A stretch of 44,880 bases of DNA, taken from Tiamatella sp964451715 (GTDB lineage Archaea > Thermoproteota > Thermoprotei_A > Sulfolobales > Acidilobaceae). Shown here piece after piece: positions 1 through 8,721 of the stretch (position 1 is the first letter of the stretch; each line of letters starts with the position of its first letter). The position numbers and the translations under genes are program-made. The notes under the pieces were generated by a model that saw only the letters and a program-made list of their open reading frames with translations, was not told the DNA's origin and ran no database searches. The stretch is from contig CAYVIZ010000004.1 of the NCBI GenBank assembly GCA_964451715.1, forward strand, positions 1 to 44,880. The letters are read 5' to 3'.

Positions 1-2
1 GA

Positions 3-92
3 AACGAGTTCTACAAACTAATAGGATATTCCAAGTATGAAGAAGAAGATAGTAAGATATACCAGGAATCAAATAGTATTATATCCAGATAA
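3..92 (+). CDS. C-terminal tail of an unidentified protein, cut by the left edge
   Basis: An open frame enters from the left edge and ends at TAA 90-92, giving 29 codons rich in Glu, Ser, Tyr and Ile (it begins NEFYKLIGYSKYEEED). The low-complexity charged end resembles a normal C-terminus. It faces the TorD-like gene end to end, which fits a convergent pair. The fragment is too short to assign a family. It could be a chance open frame. Confidence 0.35.
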   Translation, partial: NEFYKLIGYSKYEEEDSKIYQESNSIISR

Positions 93-103
93 GTCTACAG
101 GAG

Positions 104-117
104 AATAAAGCTTTATT
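104..117. terminator. Palindrome between convergent gene ends, possible bidirectional terminator
   Basis: Bases 104-117 read AATAAAGCTTTATT, a perfect 14-base palindrome that touches the stop codon of the TorD-like gene. Its position between two converging ends suggests a terminator or an end-processing site. A/T-rich palindromes of this size also occur by chance. Confidence 0.25.
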
Positions 118-740
118 TACTTCGGAAGAATAAGCGGGGCTTCATATAAACGGACAAGGCATCCATGCATACACTCTAGTATTTGGGCTAGTTTTTTATA
201 GTATTCCTGAGTTGCATGTGTCTTAATGCAAGAAGAGAATTTAAGTAACCACACAAGGAGATGTTTTCTTATCAGAGCCTCAAGTAGAGTGTTTGCACCG
301 CTCTCTGGCGGCATGGCTAGCAGGATTCCTAGGAGCTCCAGCTCTGTTATTATATGGTCAGGCATTTTCTCTTGTTTTTTATCGACTTCTAATCCTAGGG
401 AGTTGAGAATGGCATTTATGTCTTTTACTACTTGTTCTTTTGCAAGAAAAGCATCAGGTTCCGTGTAGTATGATTCGTATGGAGGGCATTTTATATTAGG
501 ATAAGATGATACAAAGAGAGTTGTATATTCTGTTTCCAAAGTGTTTAGGTGGTGTTTTTTGTTTCTAATTTTTTCTACGAGGTCCATAGCTATTATGAAC
601 CCCTTGTCACAGTCATCGATCCCACAGTTATAGGGTAGTTGTATCCTTACTTTTCCCACGTAATCCCACGTCTTCCTGGGGTGGAGAAAAAGCATTGCAG
701 TCATTTTAGAGGTGACCGCTAAAATAGTATTGCATTCCAT
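117..740 (-). CDS. TorD/DmsD-family molybdoenzyme chaperone (copy 1)
   Basis: This 207-residue, mostly helical cytoplasmic protein matches the TorD/NarJ family of chaperones. Those proteins bind the twin-arginine leader of molybdopterin oxidoreductases and hold export until the cofactor is inserted. Visible family marks are CPPYESYY near residue 85, a later D-H-I-x-x-E-L-E stretch (about residues 128-135) and an H-L-L-V-W-L-L-K-F helix (about 158-166). The ATG at 740 has a GGGGGA-type ribosome site upstream. It is divergent from, and about 145 bases away from, a Tat-exported molybdopterin enzyme, so it most likely serves that enzyme. Sequence identity to the second TorD-like gene at 36.4-37.1 kb looks low, consistent with a dedicated chaperone for each enzyme. 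Confidence 0.8.
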   Translation of the reverse strand: MECNTILAVTSKMTAMLFLHPRKTWDYVGKVRIQLPYNCGIDDCDKGFIIAMDLVEKIRNKKHHLNTLETEYTTLFVSSYPNIKCPPYESYYTEPDAFLAKEQVVKDINAILNSLGLEVDKKQEKMPDHIITELELLGILLAMPPESGANTLLEALIRKHLLVWLLKFSSCIKTHATQEYYKKLAQILECMHGCLVRLYEAPLILPK

Positions 741-848
741 GTGCTTTATCCCCCTTAAGTTGGTTATAGAATTATTATTCTAATATAGTTATAATACTTT
801 TTTATTTTTTATATGATATTTTTTATTTTATGCATGATATATTTTTAT

Positions 849-862
849 ATGATTATAATCAT
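849..862. promoter_or_regulatory. 14-base palindrome upstream of the first oxidoreductase operon
   Basis: ATGATTATAATCAT is a perfect palindrome 24 bases upstream of the chosen start at 887, in the very A/T-rich divergent gap shared with the TorD-like gene. Its place near the expected transcription start would suit an operator. The low base complexity makes chance occurrence quite possible. Confidence 0.25.
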
Positions 863-886
863 TATAAATTATATGAGGGGACACAG

Positions 887-3460
887 ATGCCCCGTATAAG
901 TAGAAGGGAGTTCCTTAAAATAGCTACGGTGACGTCTGCAGCTGCTTTAGCATCACAGACTGGTGTCGGTCATTTGATTATAAAAGAAAGCGACCCACTT
1001 TCGCTAGCGAAGGATATGGTTTCCGACTCTAATCTAAAAGTAAGATATTTTGTGTGCAGGATATGTGGAGGAGGTTGTGTTCTTAAAGGATACGTTACAA
1101 AGGATGGAGGTAGGCTTGTTAAAATAGAAGGAGACTCTAGGGACTGGGTATCACATGGAACCCCATGTGTTAAGGGTAAAAGTTCTCTTAAGATGCTTTA
1201 CGATCCTAACAGATTGAAAAAACCTCTGATCAGGACTAATAAGGATAGAGGATTCATAAAAGACGATAACGGGGCTCTAGTTTCAGTAATAGATCCTAAA
1301 TGGAAAGAAGTTACATGGGATGAAGCACTCGATCTTGTTGCAGATAAGATTGCAGAAGCGATTAGAGAATGGGGTCCACAAAGCATAGTTTTTATAGGCC
1401 ATGGAAAAGGCGGGGCTCTAGCCAATCTCATAGGTACTCCCAATATAGTGAAGCATCATACTACATGCCACTCTACATGGGATGTGGGTCTTAAACCTAT
1501 ATTTGGAGGAGTCCCTAATGCTGATATGGTTAACTCTAGACTTATTATAAGTTTTGGTTTTGATCAAGGAGCAGGGAAGTCTAAGAATCCATTTTCATGG
1601 CTTTTCGCTGAAGCAAAGAAGAATGGAGCAAAAATAGTGGTTTTCGAGCCTCGTTTATCCGAAACTGCAAACAAGGCTGATGAATGGATTCCAATAAAAC
1701 CTGGGACAGATGTAGTTGTTGCTCTAGCTATGATTAACACAATCATAGAAAAGGAATTATATGATATAGAGTTCCTGTTGAAATACACGAATGCCCCTTT
1801 ATTAATAGATATTGATACAAATAGTTATATTAAGGATGAAGAAGGTAATCTAATGGTATACGATAAAGGTTTAGGTAAACCAGTATCTTTCACTAATGCT
1901 TCTTCGCCTACCCTTATATGGAATGGAGAATATAACGGGAAAAATGTAGCAACGGCTTTTTACCTAATAAAGGAAAGGGTAAAGAGCTACACGCCTGAGT
2001 GGGCTGAAAATATAAGCGGAGTACCAGCCTCGAAAATCATAAGTATAGCCGAGGAATTTGCAACGACCAAACCAGCAAGTATACCTCATTGGAAAAGATC
2101 GGGAGGCACGGGTCCTAATAGGGCTCAGGGTATAGAAACCTATAAAGCAATAGCAATACTAATGACACTTACAGGTAATATCGAAATAAAAGGAGGATGG
2201 CTTTTTAATAGAAATGCAGGATTTATATCAAAGGCTATAAGCAAGAAACCTAAGAAGAAGTTTTCTGATTTATATCCTATACCAGACGAATACAAGGGTA
2301 AGACTATAGATGAAAAAGAAAAGTTTCCTATTTATAAAAAGTACACAAAGGAAGGGGTCTATCAGAAAGTATGGTATAATATTTTAAATGATAATCCGTA
2401 CCCTGTGAAAGTAATCGTTGTATGGGCTCAGGGATTACAGGCTTTTATGGATTATGATTTAATAGAAAAAGCTGTTAGACATGTGGTAGAGGATAATAAT
2501 GGTATAATAGTAAATGTTAATATATATCCTGATGAAATGGCCACTCTTGCCGACGTAGTTTTACCCGAAAAGCTATTCTTGGAGGGAGGCCCCTCTATAG
2601 GATATTCAAAAAGTTTCGATATATCATACCGTATACATTGGGTCGACGGCATAGAGCCTATCTATCCTGATGTTAAGAGTGAGAAGTGGATAACCGAGAA
2701 CCTTGCATACAAGATTGGGGAAAAACTAGGTATATCAGGTGATGAACTGAAGTCGAAATATATGTCAGAGTATTTCCTTGTTTCTAGTAAAGAAGCGCTC
2801 TATAAAATGATTGATTTGTATAACAAGAAAGTAGGAGTTAATTTAACATTAGAGGATCTCATGGAGAAGAAGATATATTATGTTAACTGGAGGCCCAAAA
2901 ATCTTACAAAGCTTTCCACTGTTTCAGGGAGAATAGAGATATTCCCGGTGGAATTAGCCACATATGGATATGAACCGTTGCCCATATGGCAGAAGGAGTT
3001 CACATATGACGTACTAAATAAGGGAGAACTTGTTTTGGTTACATCAGTATTTTCGATGAATAGGCATTCCAAGACAGTTAATAACGAGTGGTTAAGGTAT
3101 TTTCTTGCAAAACATCATGCTAATGGAATTTGGATACATCCTTCTACAGCAAAACAACTTGGTGTTGAAGAAAACAGTATTGTCTTACTAGAGGCGGTGC
3201 GCCCCTTCAATAAATCTATAGCAGTTCATCTCCCCAAATACAGGGTTGCTGGTATTGTACATATAACCGAGGCAGTTAGACCAGATGTTGTATTTGTCCC
3301 CCACGGAACTGGCCAGCTTTCACCTTTCATGGATAGCTATGATTTCGGGTTAAAGGGAGGTGATGGGGTTGTTAAACCCGTTCTCGTCGATTATCATAAC
3401 CCATCAGCGTCATCCTCAGATCAAGATATCATTGTAAGGGTGGTGAGAATCCATGGTTAG
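887..3460 (+). CDS. Tat-exported molybdopterin (Mo/W-bisPGD) oxidoreductase, catalytic subunit (PsrA/PhsA/TtrA/SreA-like)
   Basis: This 857-residue protein belongs to the DMSO-reductase superfamily. It opens with a twin-arginine leader (S-R-R-E-F-L-K, residues 5-11, then an Ala-rich helix). A [4Fe-4S] motif follows, with Cys57, Cys60, Cys64 and Cys94. Cys194 in H-T-T-C-H-S-T-W is the likely metal ligand, placing it with polysulfide, thiosulfate, tetrathionate and arsenate reductases. Bis-MGD-binding stretches include FEPRLSETANKADEWIPIKP (about 261-280). An ATG 57 bases further upstream is in frame, but 887 is chosen because GAGGGG sits at 875-880 and the Tat leader starts there. Ferredoxin and NrfD-type subunits follow immediately, so the complex is predicted to sit outside the membrane and take quinol electrons. 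The substrate is not assignable. Confidence 0.88.
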   Translation: MPRISRREFLKIATVTSAAALASQTGVGHLIIKESDPLSLAKDMVSDSNLKVRYFVCRICGGGCVLKGYVTKDGGRLVKIEGDSRDWVSHGTPCVKGKSSLKMLYDPNRLKKPLIRTNKDRGFIKDDNGALVSVIDPKWKEVTWDEALDLVADKIAEAIREWGPQSIVFIGHGKGGALANLIGTPNIVKHHTTCHSTWDVGLKPIFGGVPNADMVNSRLIISFGFDQGAGKSKNPFSWLFAEAKKNGAKIVVFEPRLSETANKADEWIPIKPGTDVVVALAMINTIIEKELYDIEFLLKYTNAPLLIDIDTNSYIKDEEGNLMVYDKGLGKPVSFTNASSPTLIWNGEYNGKNVATAFYLIKERVKSYTPEWAENISGVPASKIISIAEEFATTKPASIPHWKRSGGTGPNRAQGIETYKAIAILMTLTGNIEIKGGWLFNRNAGFISKAISKKPKKKFSDLYPIPDEYKGKTIDEKEKFPIYKKYTKEGVYQKVWYNILNDNPYPVKVIVVWAQGLQAFMDYDLIEKAVRHVVEDNNGIIVNVNIYPDEMATLADVVLPEKLFLEGGPSIGYSKSFDISYRIHWVDGIEPIYPDVKSEKWITENLAYKIGEKLGISGDELKSKYMSEYFLVSSKEALYKMIDLYNKKVGVNLTLEDLMEKKIYYVNWRPKNLTKLSTVSGRIEIFPVELATYGYEPLPIWQKEFTYDVLNKGELVLVTSVFSMNRHSKTVNNEWLRYFLAKHHANGIWIHPSTAKQLGVEENSIVLLEAVRPFNKSIAVHLPKYRVAGIVHITEAVRPDVVFVPHGTGQLSPFMDSYDFGLKGGDGVVKPVLVDYHNPSASSSDQDIIVRVVRIHG

Positions 3461-4019
3461 GTATGGTTTTGTGATAAATCTCTCAACGTGTATAGGATGT
3501 GGTGCTTGTGTTGTGGGTTGTACTGAGGAGAATACTCTGGAATTGCAAAAGATAAGCAATAGAGCTTATGTGCCTATTGGAGGTAGAAGGGATTTACATC
3601 TAGTGGAAAAGGGCTCATTTCCTTCTGTGTATAGGGTTAACTATCATTTAACCTGTATGCACTGTGATAATGCTCCCTGTGTCGCAGTATGTCCTACAGG
3701 AGCATCATATAGAAGCGACGAAGGCGCTGTTTTAGTTGATTATGATAGATGTATAGGATGCAAATATTGTATAACTGCATGCCCTTATAATGCTAGGTAT
3801 GTTAACGAAGCATTAGGGGGTCCCGATAAATGTACCATGTGCATACATAGAGTTAGGGAAGGCTTGGATCCTGCGTGCACGATTTCCTGTCCCACTAATT
3901 CTATAATTTTCGGCGATCTTGATGATCCGGAAAGCGAGATTTCGAAATTGTCTCGCCACGCCATACCAATAGGAGAAGAGATGGGAACTAGACCTAAATT
4001 ATACGTTATTCCACCTTAA
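3453..4019 (+). CDS. Four-cluster ferredoxin electron-transfer subunit (PsrB/DmsB/TtrB-like)
   Basis: The 188-residue protein has the standard four Cys groups of the DmsB/PsrB family: C-I-G-C-G-A-C-V-V-G-C (residues 13-23), C-M-H-C-D-N-A-P-C-V-A-V-C-P, C-I-G-C-K-Y-C-I-T-A-C-P and C-T-M-C ending in C-T-I-S-C-P. Four [4Fe-4S] clusters are expected to carry electrons between the membrane anchor and the catalytic subunit. It has no leader of its own and is probably exported bound to the Tat-bearing subunit. Its ATG overlaps the end of the upstream gene by 8 bases, behind GGTGGTGA, which implies translational coupling. Length is normal for the family, unlike the second copy at 37.2 kb. Confidence 0.9.
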   Translation: MVRYGFVINLSTCIGCGACVVGCTEENTLELQKISNRAYVPIGGRRDLHLVEKGSFPSVYRVNYHLTCMHCDNAPCVAVCPTGASYRSDEGAVLVDYDRCIGCKYCITACPYNARYVNEALGGPDKCTMCIHRVREGLDPACTISCPTNSIIFGDLDDPESEISKLSRHAIPIGEEMGTRPKLYVIPP

Positions 4020-4036
4020 AGGAGGTGTAGCTTATT

Positions 4037-4969
4037 ATGAGTGATATTTTGTTTGTTGAACAATCATGGTGGGGTTGGCTTATAGCGGGATATCTTTTCT
4101 TAGGAGGTCTTGCTGGAGTAGCTGTTCCTGTTTCATTTTATATATGGTATCGGTATAGAAGCAAGCGGCTAAGCTATGGAGGAGGTGTTGTAGCGTTTGT
4201 TGCCATGATTATCGGCTTGCTGCTATTACTACTAGATTTAGGGCGTCCTCAAGAAGTTGCAGCCCTCTTCTTTAACCCTAATATAAACTCTTCATCTTGG
4301 ATGACCATAGGTACATATATTATAGTAATATTTACGATAGTCACAGCGTTATACATATATCCTTTAATACCTTGGAGAATGCCGTTAAAGGCTATTTTTG
4401 GAGAGAATTACATAAAAACAACAGGTTTTATAGCCAGTATATTTGGATTGACAACAGCAGCTTATACTGGCTTTTTATTGTCGGCTGCGAAAGGAGTTCA
4501 ATTCTGGAATACTGCTATCTTACCTATATTATTCCTGTTATCAGCAGCATCATCAGGTATATGCGGGGTGTATGGAGGTATAGTGATTCCATCTTATCAT
4601 TTCAGAAATAGAAATGATAGTGATTCCATAGGAAAGATAGAAATAGTACTACGGCGATACGAGCTATTCCTATTGTTAGCCGAGTTGTTTGTTTTGTTCT
4701 CCTATCTAAACGTTTCAACTTGGAAAGGGCCTGGTGCCGTTGAATCCGTTAATAGACTAATAACTGGTGACCTATCGATTAGTTTCTGGATCGGGGTTGT
4801 ACTCCTCGGATTCTTACTACCGTTAGCACTTTTACTAGGTTATGTACTGCGAAAGGAGAAGGTTCCTATAATGTTTTCAGTGGTTATGGGAGCTTCTGTT
4901 GTTATAGGAACATTTATTATGAGATATGTTATTCTAGAAGCAGGAGTTATTCCAGTCCCATTATCATAA
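4037..4969 (+). CDS. NrfD/PsrC-family membrane anchor, eight helices
   Basis: The 310-residue protein has about eight predicted membrane helices, the number known for PsrC of polysulfide reductase. The hallmark L-L-D-L-G-R-P at the end of helix 2 (about residues 64-70) is present. PsrC-type anchors hold the quinone site and pass electrons to the ferredoxin subunit. The ATG at 4037 is preceded by GGAGGTG at 4020-4026, and the gene is 17 bases downstream of the ferredoxin gene in one operon. A T-rich stretch after the stop (4978-4995) could terminate the operon. Confidence 0.88.
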   Translation: MSDILFVEQSWWGWLIAGYLFLGGLAGVAVPVSFYIWYRYRSKRLSYGGGVVAFVAMIIGLLLLLLDLGRPQEVAALFFNPNINSSSWMTIGTYIIVIFTIVTALYIYPLIPWRMPLKAIFGENYIKTTGFIASIFGLTTAAYTGFLLSAAKGVQFWNTAILPILFLLSAASSGICGVYGGIVIPSYHFRNRNDSDSIGKIEIVLRRYELFLLLAELFVLFSYLNVSTWKGPGAVESVNRLITGDLSISFWIGVVLLGFLLPLALLLGYVLRKEKVPIMFSVVMGASVVIGTFIMRYVILEAGVIPVPLS

Positions 4970-4977
4970 TCATGCTC

Positions 4978-4995
4978 TTTATTCTTTTTCAATTC
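4978..4995 (+). terminator. T-rich transcription terminator
   Basis: The stretch TTTATTCTTTTTC lies directly after the stop of the NrfD-like gene and before an apparent new promoter. Runs of T are sufficient for termination in many archaea. No hairpin is seen. Confidence 0.35.
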
Positions 4996-5052
4996 TATAG
5001 TAGTTTATTAATTAATAATTTTTTCATAGCTTAAAAGTCAATTTCCTCAATG

Positions 5053-5062
5053 TTTTTATAAA
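5053..5062 (+). promoter_or_regulatory. TATA-like box of the Ced-type operon
   Basis: TTTTTATAAA lies about 25 bases upstream of the ATG at 5081. That puts initiation close to the start codon, giving a very short or absent leader, although AGGGG at 5070-5074 could still act as a ribosome site. This is a sequence-only inference from the archaeal TATA spacing rule. Confidence 0.35.
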
Positions 5063-5080
5063 CTAGATTAGGGGCTGTGC

Positions 5081-7015
5081 ATGAAGGTTACTCGTGCCTC
5101 AACGGGATTATCAAGTATTATAGGTGCGTTAATAGCAATTATTATTCTTGTAAATTCTGTAGCTATAATAGAGAGATATTCCTCGTATGAAATTAATGCC
5201 ATAAGCAATCACGCTAAAACAGTTCTTCCCACAATGTTTAGGGCTTATACTGTGGGTGATAACGGGATAGTAGTATACAATGGTGATAATATAAAACATA
5301 AAGTATTATATATAGTAACACGAAATGGTTCCATTAAAAATAGCAATATTGAAGTTACACCCGGCCAGTCAATCGTATGTGGCTCGTGTAAAGATGCAGT
5401 AGCATTAATACTAGAAGATTCCCATATAGTTTATATAAACAATTTCTCTTCCTATCAGGCTATTGGCTCTGATAAATGTTTAAGACTTCTTCCTATTATA
5501 CAAACAGAAATAGGGGATACGCTAGGTAGGGTTATAAGTTATGAGATAGAACCTGCAATAAATAGCATATTAGTGAGAGAAAAATACAAGCAGGGTAAGC
5601 TAGGACTTCAACCTCTGATTAAAGATCTATTGTCGCAAGGATACAAAGCAGAGATAGCCCCTCTGATCAGTAATAGTAGTTTATTAGAGAATTATACCAT
5701 AAGAATCGATGGTAGAGCACCCCAACTCATTGTAAACATATCTGACAATAGAATCCAGACTAGTGGGACAGGTAGGATGGTATCATACATTAAAAGAGTT
5801 AAGAGTTCATATAACGGGATACGAGAATTATCGATATATCCTGTAGAATATAACGATGGTTCTGTTTTATCTTTTGATGACGAAAAATACTATATTGAAT
5901 ATAATTTAAGCTTCTCTTATTATATGAGGTCAATAGAGTTATATCTCAACAATGAATTATATGACACTATTAGAAAGAATAGTTATAGTACAATAAATAG
6001 GAATATAAAAATTATAATAAGAAGATATAATCTAACTCATCTAAGTTTCTTTTTAAGCGATTCAGAGATAAATTACACTGCTATCTTACCTATAGGAAAT
6101 CTTGCTATACGTTGGAATGGAAAGAATAATATCCAGGAACAAGTATTAGTAAAGATTACTCCTGACTTGATAATAAATCTAAATATACAAAAGGAATATT
6201 ATTTCAAAGTAAAAGGAGATTCTAAGGGATTCGTAAAAACAAAAGTCTCAGTATACCCTTATAGCATATACATATATAATGATAATATAATAACCTTAGA
6301 AGGAGACTTCAAATTAGAAGGAAAAGGCAGTATATTTTATGATCATGCAATTAACAAATCAATAATAGCAGAGTATGTTTACAGCTATCCTACGGATATA
6401 AAGGTTATTCTGTCTTCATATATAGCTATATTATCATTATATTATACTGGATACAGCTATGATGGTTTACTCTACATTCACCCCCTCATCAGTACTACCC
6501 CCATCTTAGAACTGTATCATAATACAACAGACAACACTCTACAAGCTAATTTATATATTCACAATAAATCTGTTACAGGTATATTTAAAATGCTATACGG
6601 ATTTCGCTCACTTTATATCTACACCCCGGATTCCTATAAGGGTTATCTAATGTACAACTACATAAACCCAGCAGGCAATGTGCAATTATATTATCCTAGA
6701 TTACTAGAAACAGGAAATATTGTTTTAAGTAAAGAGATATTTCAGATAACCAGTAAGACAGTAATATCATTAAACCAGTATAAAGTCATAGAAGGCAATA
6801 TAACCAGTGTAAAGATCTGTATAAATGGTATAACAGGGATACTAGAAGCTAAAGGCGATCCATGGTCTAAATTCCTGCTTGTAATTCCTAAAAACTATCA
6901 TCTATTACCTTCTCCGTATGCTAGTATAGGGGATAACTATGCAATACTAACAATTCCTCAAAGCGGAACACTTAGTATCAACATGACAATAGAATCAGCC
7001 ATCCCCCCTAGATAA
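5081..7015 (+). CDS. Large exported protein with pilin-like N-terminal helix, first gene of Ced-type operon
   Basis: Not recognised as a known family. The 644-residue protein starts with a short basic head (M-K-V-T-R), then S-T-G-L-S-S-I-I-G-A-L-I-A-I-I-I-L-V, which resembles the class III (type IV pilin) signal and hydrophobic helix of archaeal pilins. The remaining ~600 residues are rich in Tyr, Ile, Asn, Ser and Thr, look beta-strand-rich, carry many N-x-S/T sequons and one C-x-x-C near residue 98, and have no second membrane helix. It therefore looks like an anchored extracellular protein. It begins the operon that continues with CedA1-, CedA- and CedB-like genes, so a role in DNA uptake, pilus tip or adhesion is inferred only from context. 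It is among the most A/T-rich genes here. Confidence 0.6.
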   Translation: MKVTRASTGLSSIIGALIAIIILVNSVAIIERYSSYEINAISNHAKTVLPTMFRAYTVGDNGIVVYNGDNIKHKVLYIVTRNGSIKNSNIEVTPGQSIVCGSCKDAVALILEDSHIVYINNFSSYQAIGSDKCLRLLPIIQTEIGDTLGRVISYEIEPAINSILVREKYKQGKLGLQPLIKDLLSQGYKAEIAPLISNSSLLENYTIRIDGRAPQLIVNISDNRIQTSGTGRMVSYIKRVKSSYNGIRELSIYPVEYNDGSVLSFDDEKYYIEYNLSFSYYMRSIELYLNNELYDTIRKNSYSTINRNIKIIIRRYNLTHLSFFLSDSEINYTAILPIGNLAIRWNGKNNIQEQVLVKITPDLIINLNIQKEYYFKVKGDSKGFVKTKVSVYPYSIYIYNDNIITLEGDFKLEGKGSIFYDHAINKSIIAEYVYSYPTDIKVILSSYIAILSLYYTGYSYDGLLYIHPLISTTPILELYHNTTDNTLQANLYIHNKSVTGIFKMLYGFRSLYIYTPDSYKGYLMYNYINPAGNVQLYYPRLLETGNIVLSKEIFQITSKTVISLNQYKVIEGNITSVKICINGITGILEAKGDPWSKFLLVIPKNYHLLPSPYASIGDNYAILTIPQSGTLSINMTIESAIPPR

Positions 7016-7048
7016 TTATACTAGTAGGCTCATGGGGGGTGAATATTA

Positions 7049-7288
7049 TTGGATCCGGTTAATTTTGTCCAAGATTTAACAACAAAAATAACTGCCCTTG
7101 CATGGTCTCTCTTTATACTTACATGGAGCATAGGATGGACACTAAAAGGCTCTCCAATACCCTTTTCACGTATAAAAAAGACTGGAGAAAGCCTAGTAGA
7201 GGACTCTATATGGGCATCATTCTGGCTTGCAATGGGTACCACAATATTCACACTAGTAAGTTACATAGTGCGTAGCATAACAGGGTGA
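7049..7288 (+). CDS. cedA1: CedA1-like small two-helix membrane protein (DNA-import pilin candidate)
   Basis: This 79-residue protein is almost entirely two membrane helices (about 13-32 and 50-75) joined by a tight loop, G-S-P-I-P-F (34-39), and a short basic-acidic segment R-I-K-K-T-G-E-S-L-V-E-D. Size, topology and neighbours fit CedA1 of the crenarchaeal DNA-exchange (Ced) system, whose pilus subunits have been related to VirB2 of bacterial conjugation. The start is TTG, fixed by GGGGGGTG at 7034-7041 seven bases upstream; no better start exists. It lies 33 bases after the large exoprotein gene and 9 bases before the CedA-like gene. The family assignment rests on recalled features, not an alignment. 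Confidence 0.65.
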   Translation: MDPVNFVQDLTTKITALAWSLFILTWSIGWTLKGSPIPFSRIKKTGESLVEDSIWASFWLAMGTTIFTLVSYIVRSITG

Positions 7289-7297
7289 TAAAAAGAC

Positions 7298-8716
7298 GTG
7301 TCCGAATACTCATATTTTCTCAGACTTTCACTTTATCTAGCCTTTCTATCCTACTACATAGGTGTACTAATACTAGCCTCTCCTATCCCCCTGTACCACT
7401 TTAAAAAGTGGGGTCCAATACTCATAAAAGACGCGATACTAGTGTTTATTCTCTTGATTTCTATAGATAATATACTCTCTTTCATAGGGGAAATATCGTC
7501 AATTATAGGAGCTAGCTGGAACGGGTATAATGCATGGATAAGAAATACATTGACGTTTCTAGAAGAGCAACGCTTTATTATTCTGTCTTTTTATTTAGCA
7601 TTAAAAACGTTCAATGCATCGATAATATATGCAGACTTGTTGGGCCCCTTGCTTAGAACGATATCATATAATATATTCGCGTTATATACATACAGTTTCA
7701 TAGGAAGCTTCTTCCACAACTATCTACTATTACTGATGAGCATGGGATTGCTGTTTATAGCAATACCATTCAGAATAGGGAGATCAGCCGGTGCATGGTT
7801 ATTAGCACTGGCAATAGTCTTCTATATAGGTCTACCACTACTTCCAGCATTCACCCAGTACGTTACACCACCATTGGAGCCTGTTTCATCGAACTCAAAT
7901 GCATTAGCCGTCTTAGGAGTCAGTTATCCTTTAACTAGGCTATCTTTGAGTCAATACAGTACATATCCTCCTCATCTTATCATGGAATTCAAGACATACT
8001 ATAATGATAAAGAAGTAGTAATAGCTCGATACCTATCTGATGGTTTAATTATAGACACAGACAACCCTGAAAAGGGTCTGCCCTCGAAAAAAGAGTTTAA
8101 AGCTTATCTGATAGCAGACGGACTCGCGTTCCCGCTAGAACCCTATCCTGTGAATCCAAGAAAAGATTATGTTGTGACTAATGCAAGACTGACTCTATGC
8201 CTAAAGTCTCCTTTAATAGTATGGATGAGAAGCGACTATACAATATTATATAAAAGCAAAGATACATTAAACGTATCTATAGAGTCGTTAACTAAGCATA
8301 ACGGCACATATAATATTTCCCTCCTGATAAACGGGGATGGATACCTAGAATTACGCTTGCCAAAAGATGTAAACGTGGAAATCGGCTGTGACAACTGTAC
8401 CGTAGATAAAGGTTCATGGAATTGGCTTGGCCTCTCAGGATATTATTATAAATTAAAACCAGGACCTTCTCCAACTCGGGCTTTGCTTGCCATAGGAAAG
8501 AAGTCCGGTTTAAATCCTGATTTGGATGGAATACAATATTATTATGTGAAAGATTTCTTGGGAATAACCACAGATTCTCTATACTACATATTTTCAAATG
8601 TATTTTATAGAATTGTCCTTATCCCAGTTCTCTACATAGCCCTGCTCACCCTAATATCTAGACAGCTAGCAAGACTACTAGGTTCAAGAATATTCCCCAC
8701 CATACCTTTAAGGTGA
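7298..8716 (+). CDS. cedA: CedA-like polytopic membrane protein of the DNA-import system
   Basis: The 472-residue protein has about six helices in residues 7-185, an ectodomain of roughly 240 residues, and a closing helix at about 440-460. Near the N-terminus, A-S-P-I-P-L-Y-H-F-K-K-W-G-P between two helices closely copies the loop of the small protein encoded just upstream. A weaker copy, I-A-I-P-F-R-I-G-R-S-A-G, occurs near residue 154. CedA is the channel component of the crenarchaeal Ced DNA importer and has been compared with VirB6. The start is GTG behind GGGTGA that overlaps the previous stop. The stop overlaps the alternative GTG start of the ATPase gene. The large ectodomain may make this version longer than the Sulfolobus form. 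Confidence 0.65.
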   Translation: MSEYSYFLRLSLYLAFLSYYIGVLILASPIPLYHFKKWGPILIKDAILVFILLISIDNILSFIGEISSIIGASWNGYNAWIRNTLTFLEEQRFIILSFYLALKTFNASIIYADLLGPLLRTISYNIFALYTYSFIGSFFHNYLLLLMSMGLLFIAIPFRIGRSAGAWLLALAIVFYIGLPLLPAFTQYVTPPLEPVSSNSNALAVLGVSYPLTRLSLSQYSTYPPHLIMEFKTYYNDKEVVIARYLSDGLIIDTDNPEKGLPSKKEFKAYLIADGLAFPLEPYPVNPRKDYVVTNARLTLCLKSPLIVWMRSDYTILYKSKDTLNVSIESLTKHNGTYNISLLINGDGYLELRLPKDVNVEIGCDNCTVDKGSWNWLGLSGYYYKLKPGPSPTRALLAIGKKSGLNPDLDGIQYYYVKDFLGITTDSLYYIFSNVFYRIVLIPVLYIALLTLISRQLARLLGSRIFPTIPLR

Positions 8717-8721
8717 AACCC

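Noticed and set aside
226..468. Rightward open frame of 80 codons inside the TorD-like gene
   Set aside because: It lies entirely opposite a convincing chaperone gene, has no ribosome site or family resemblance, and is a shadow frame.
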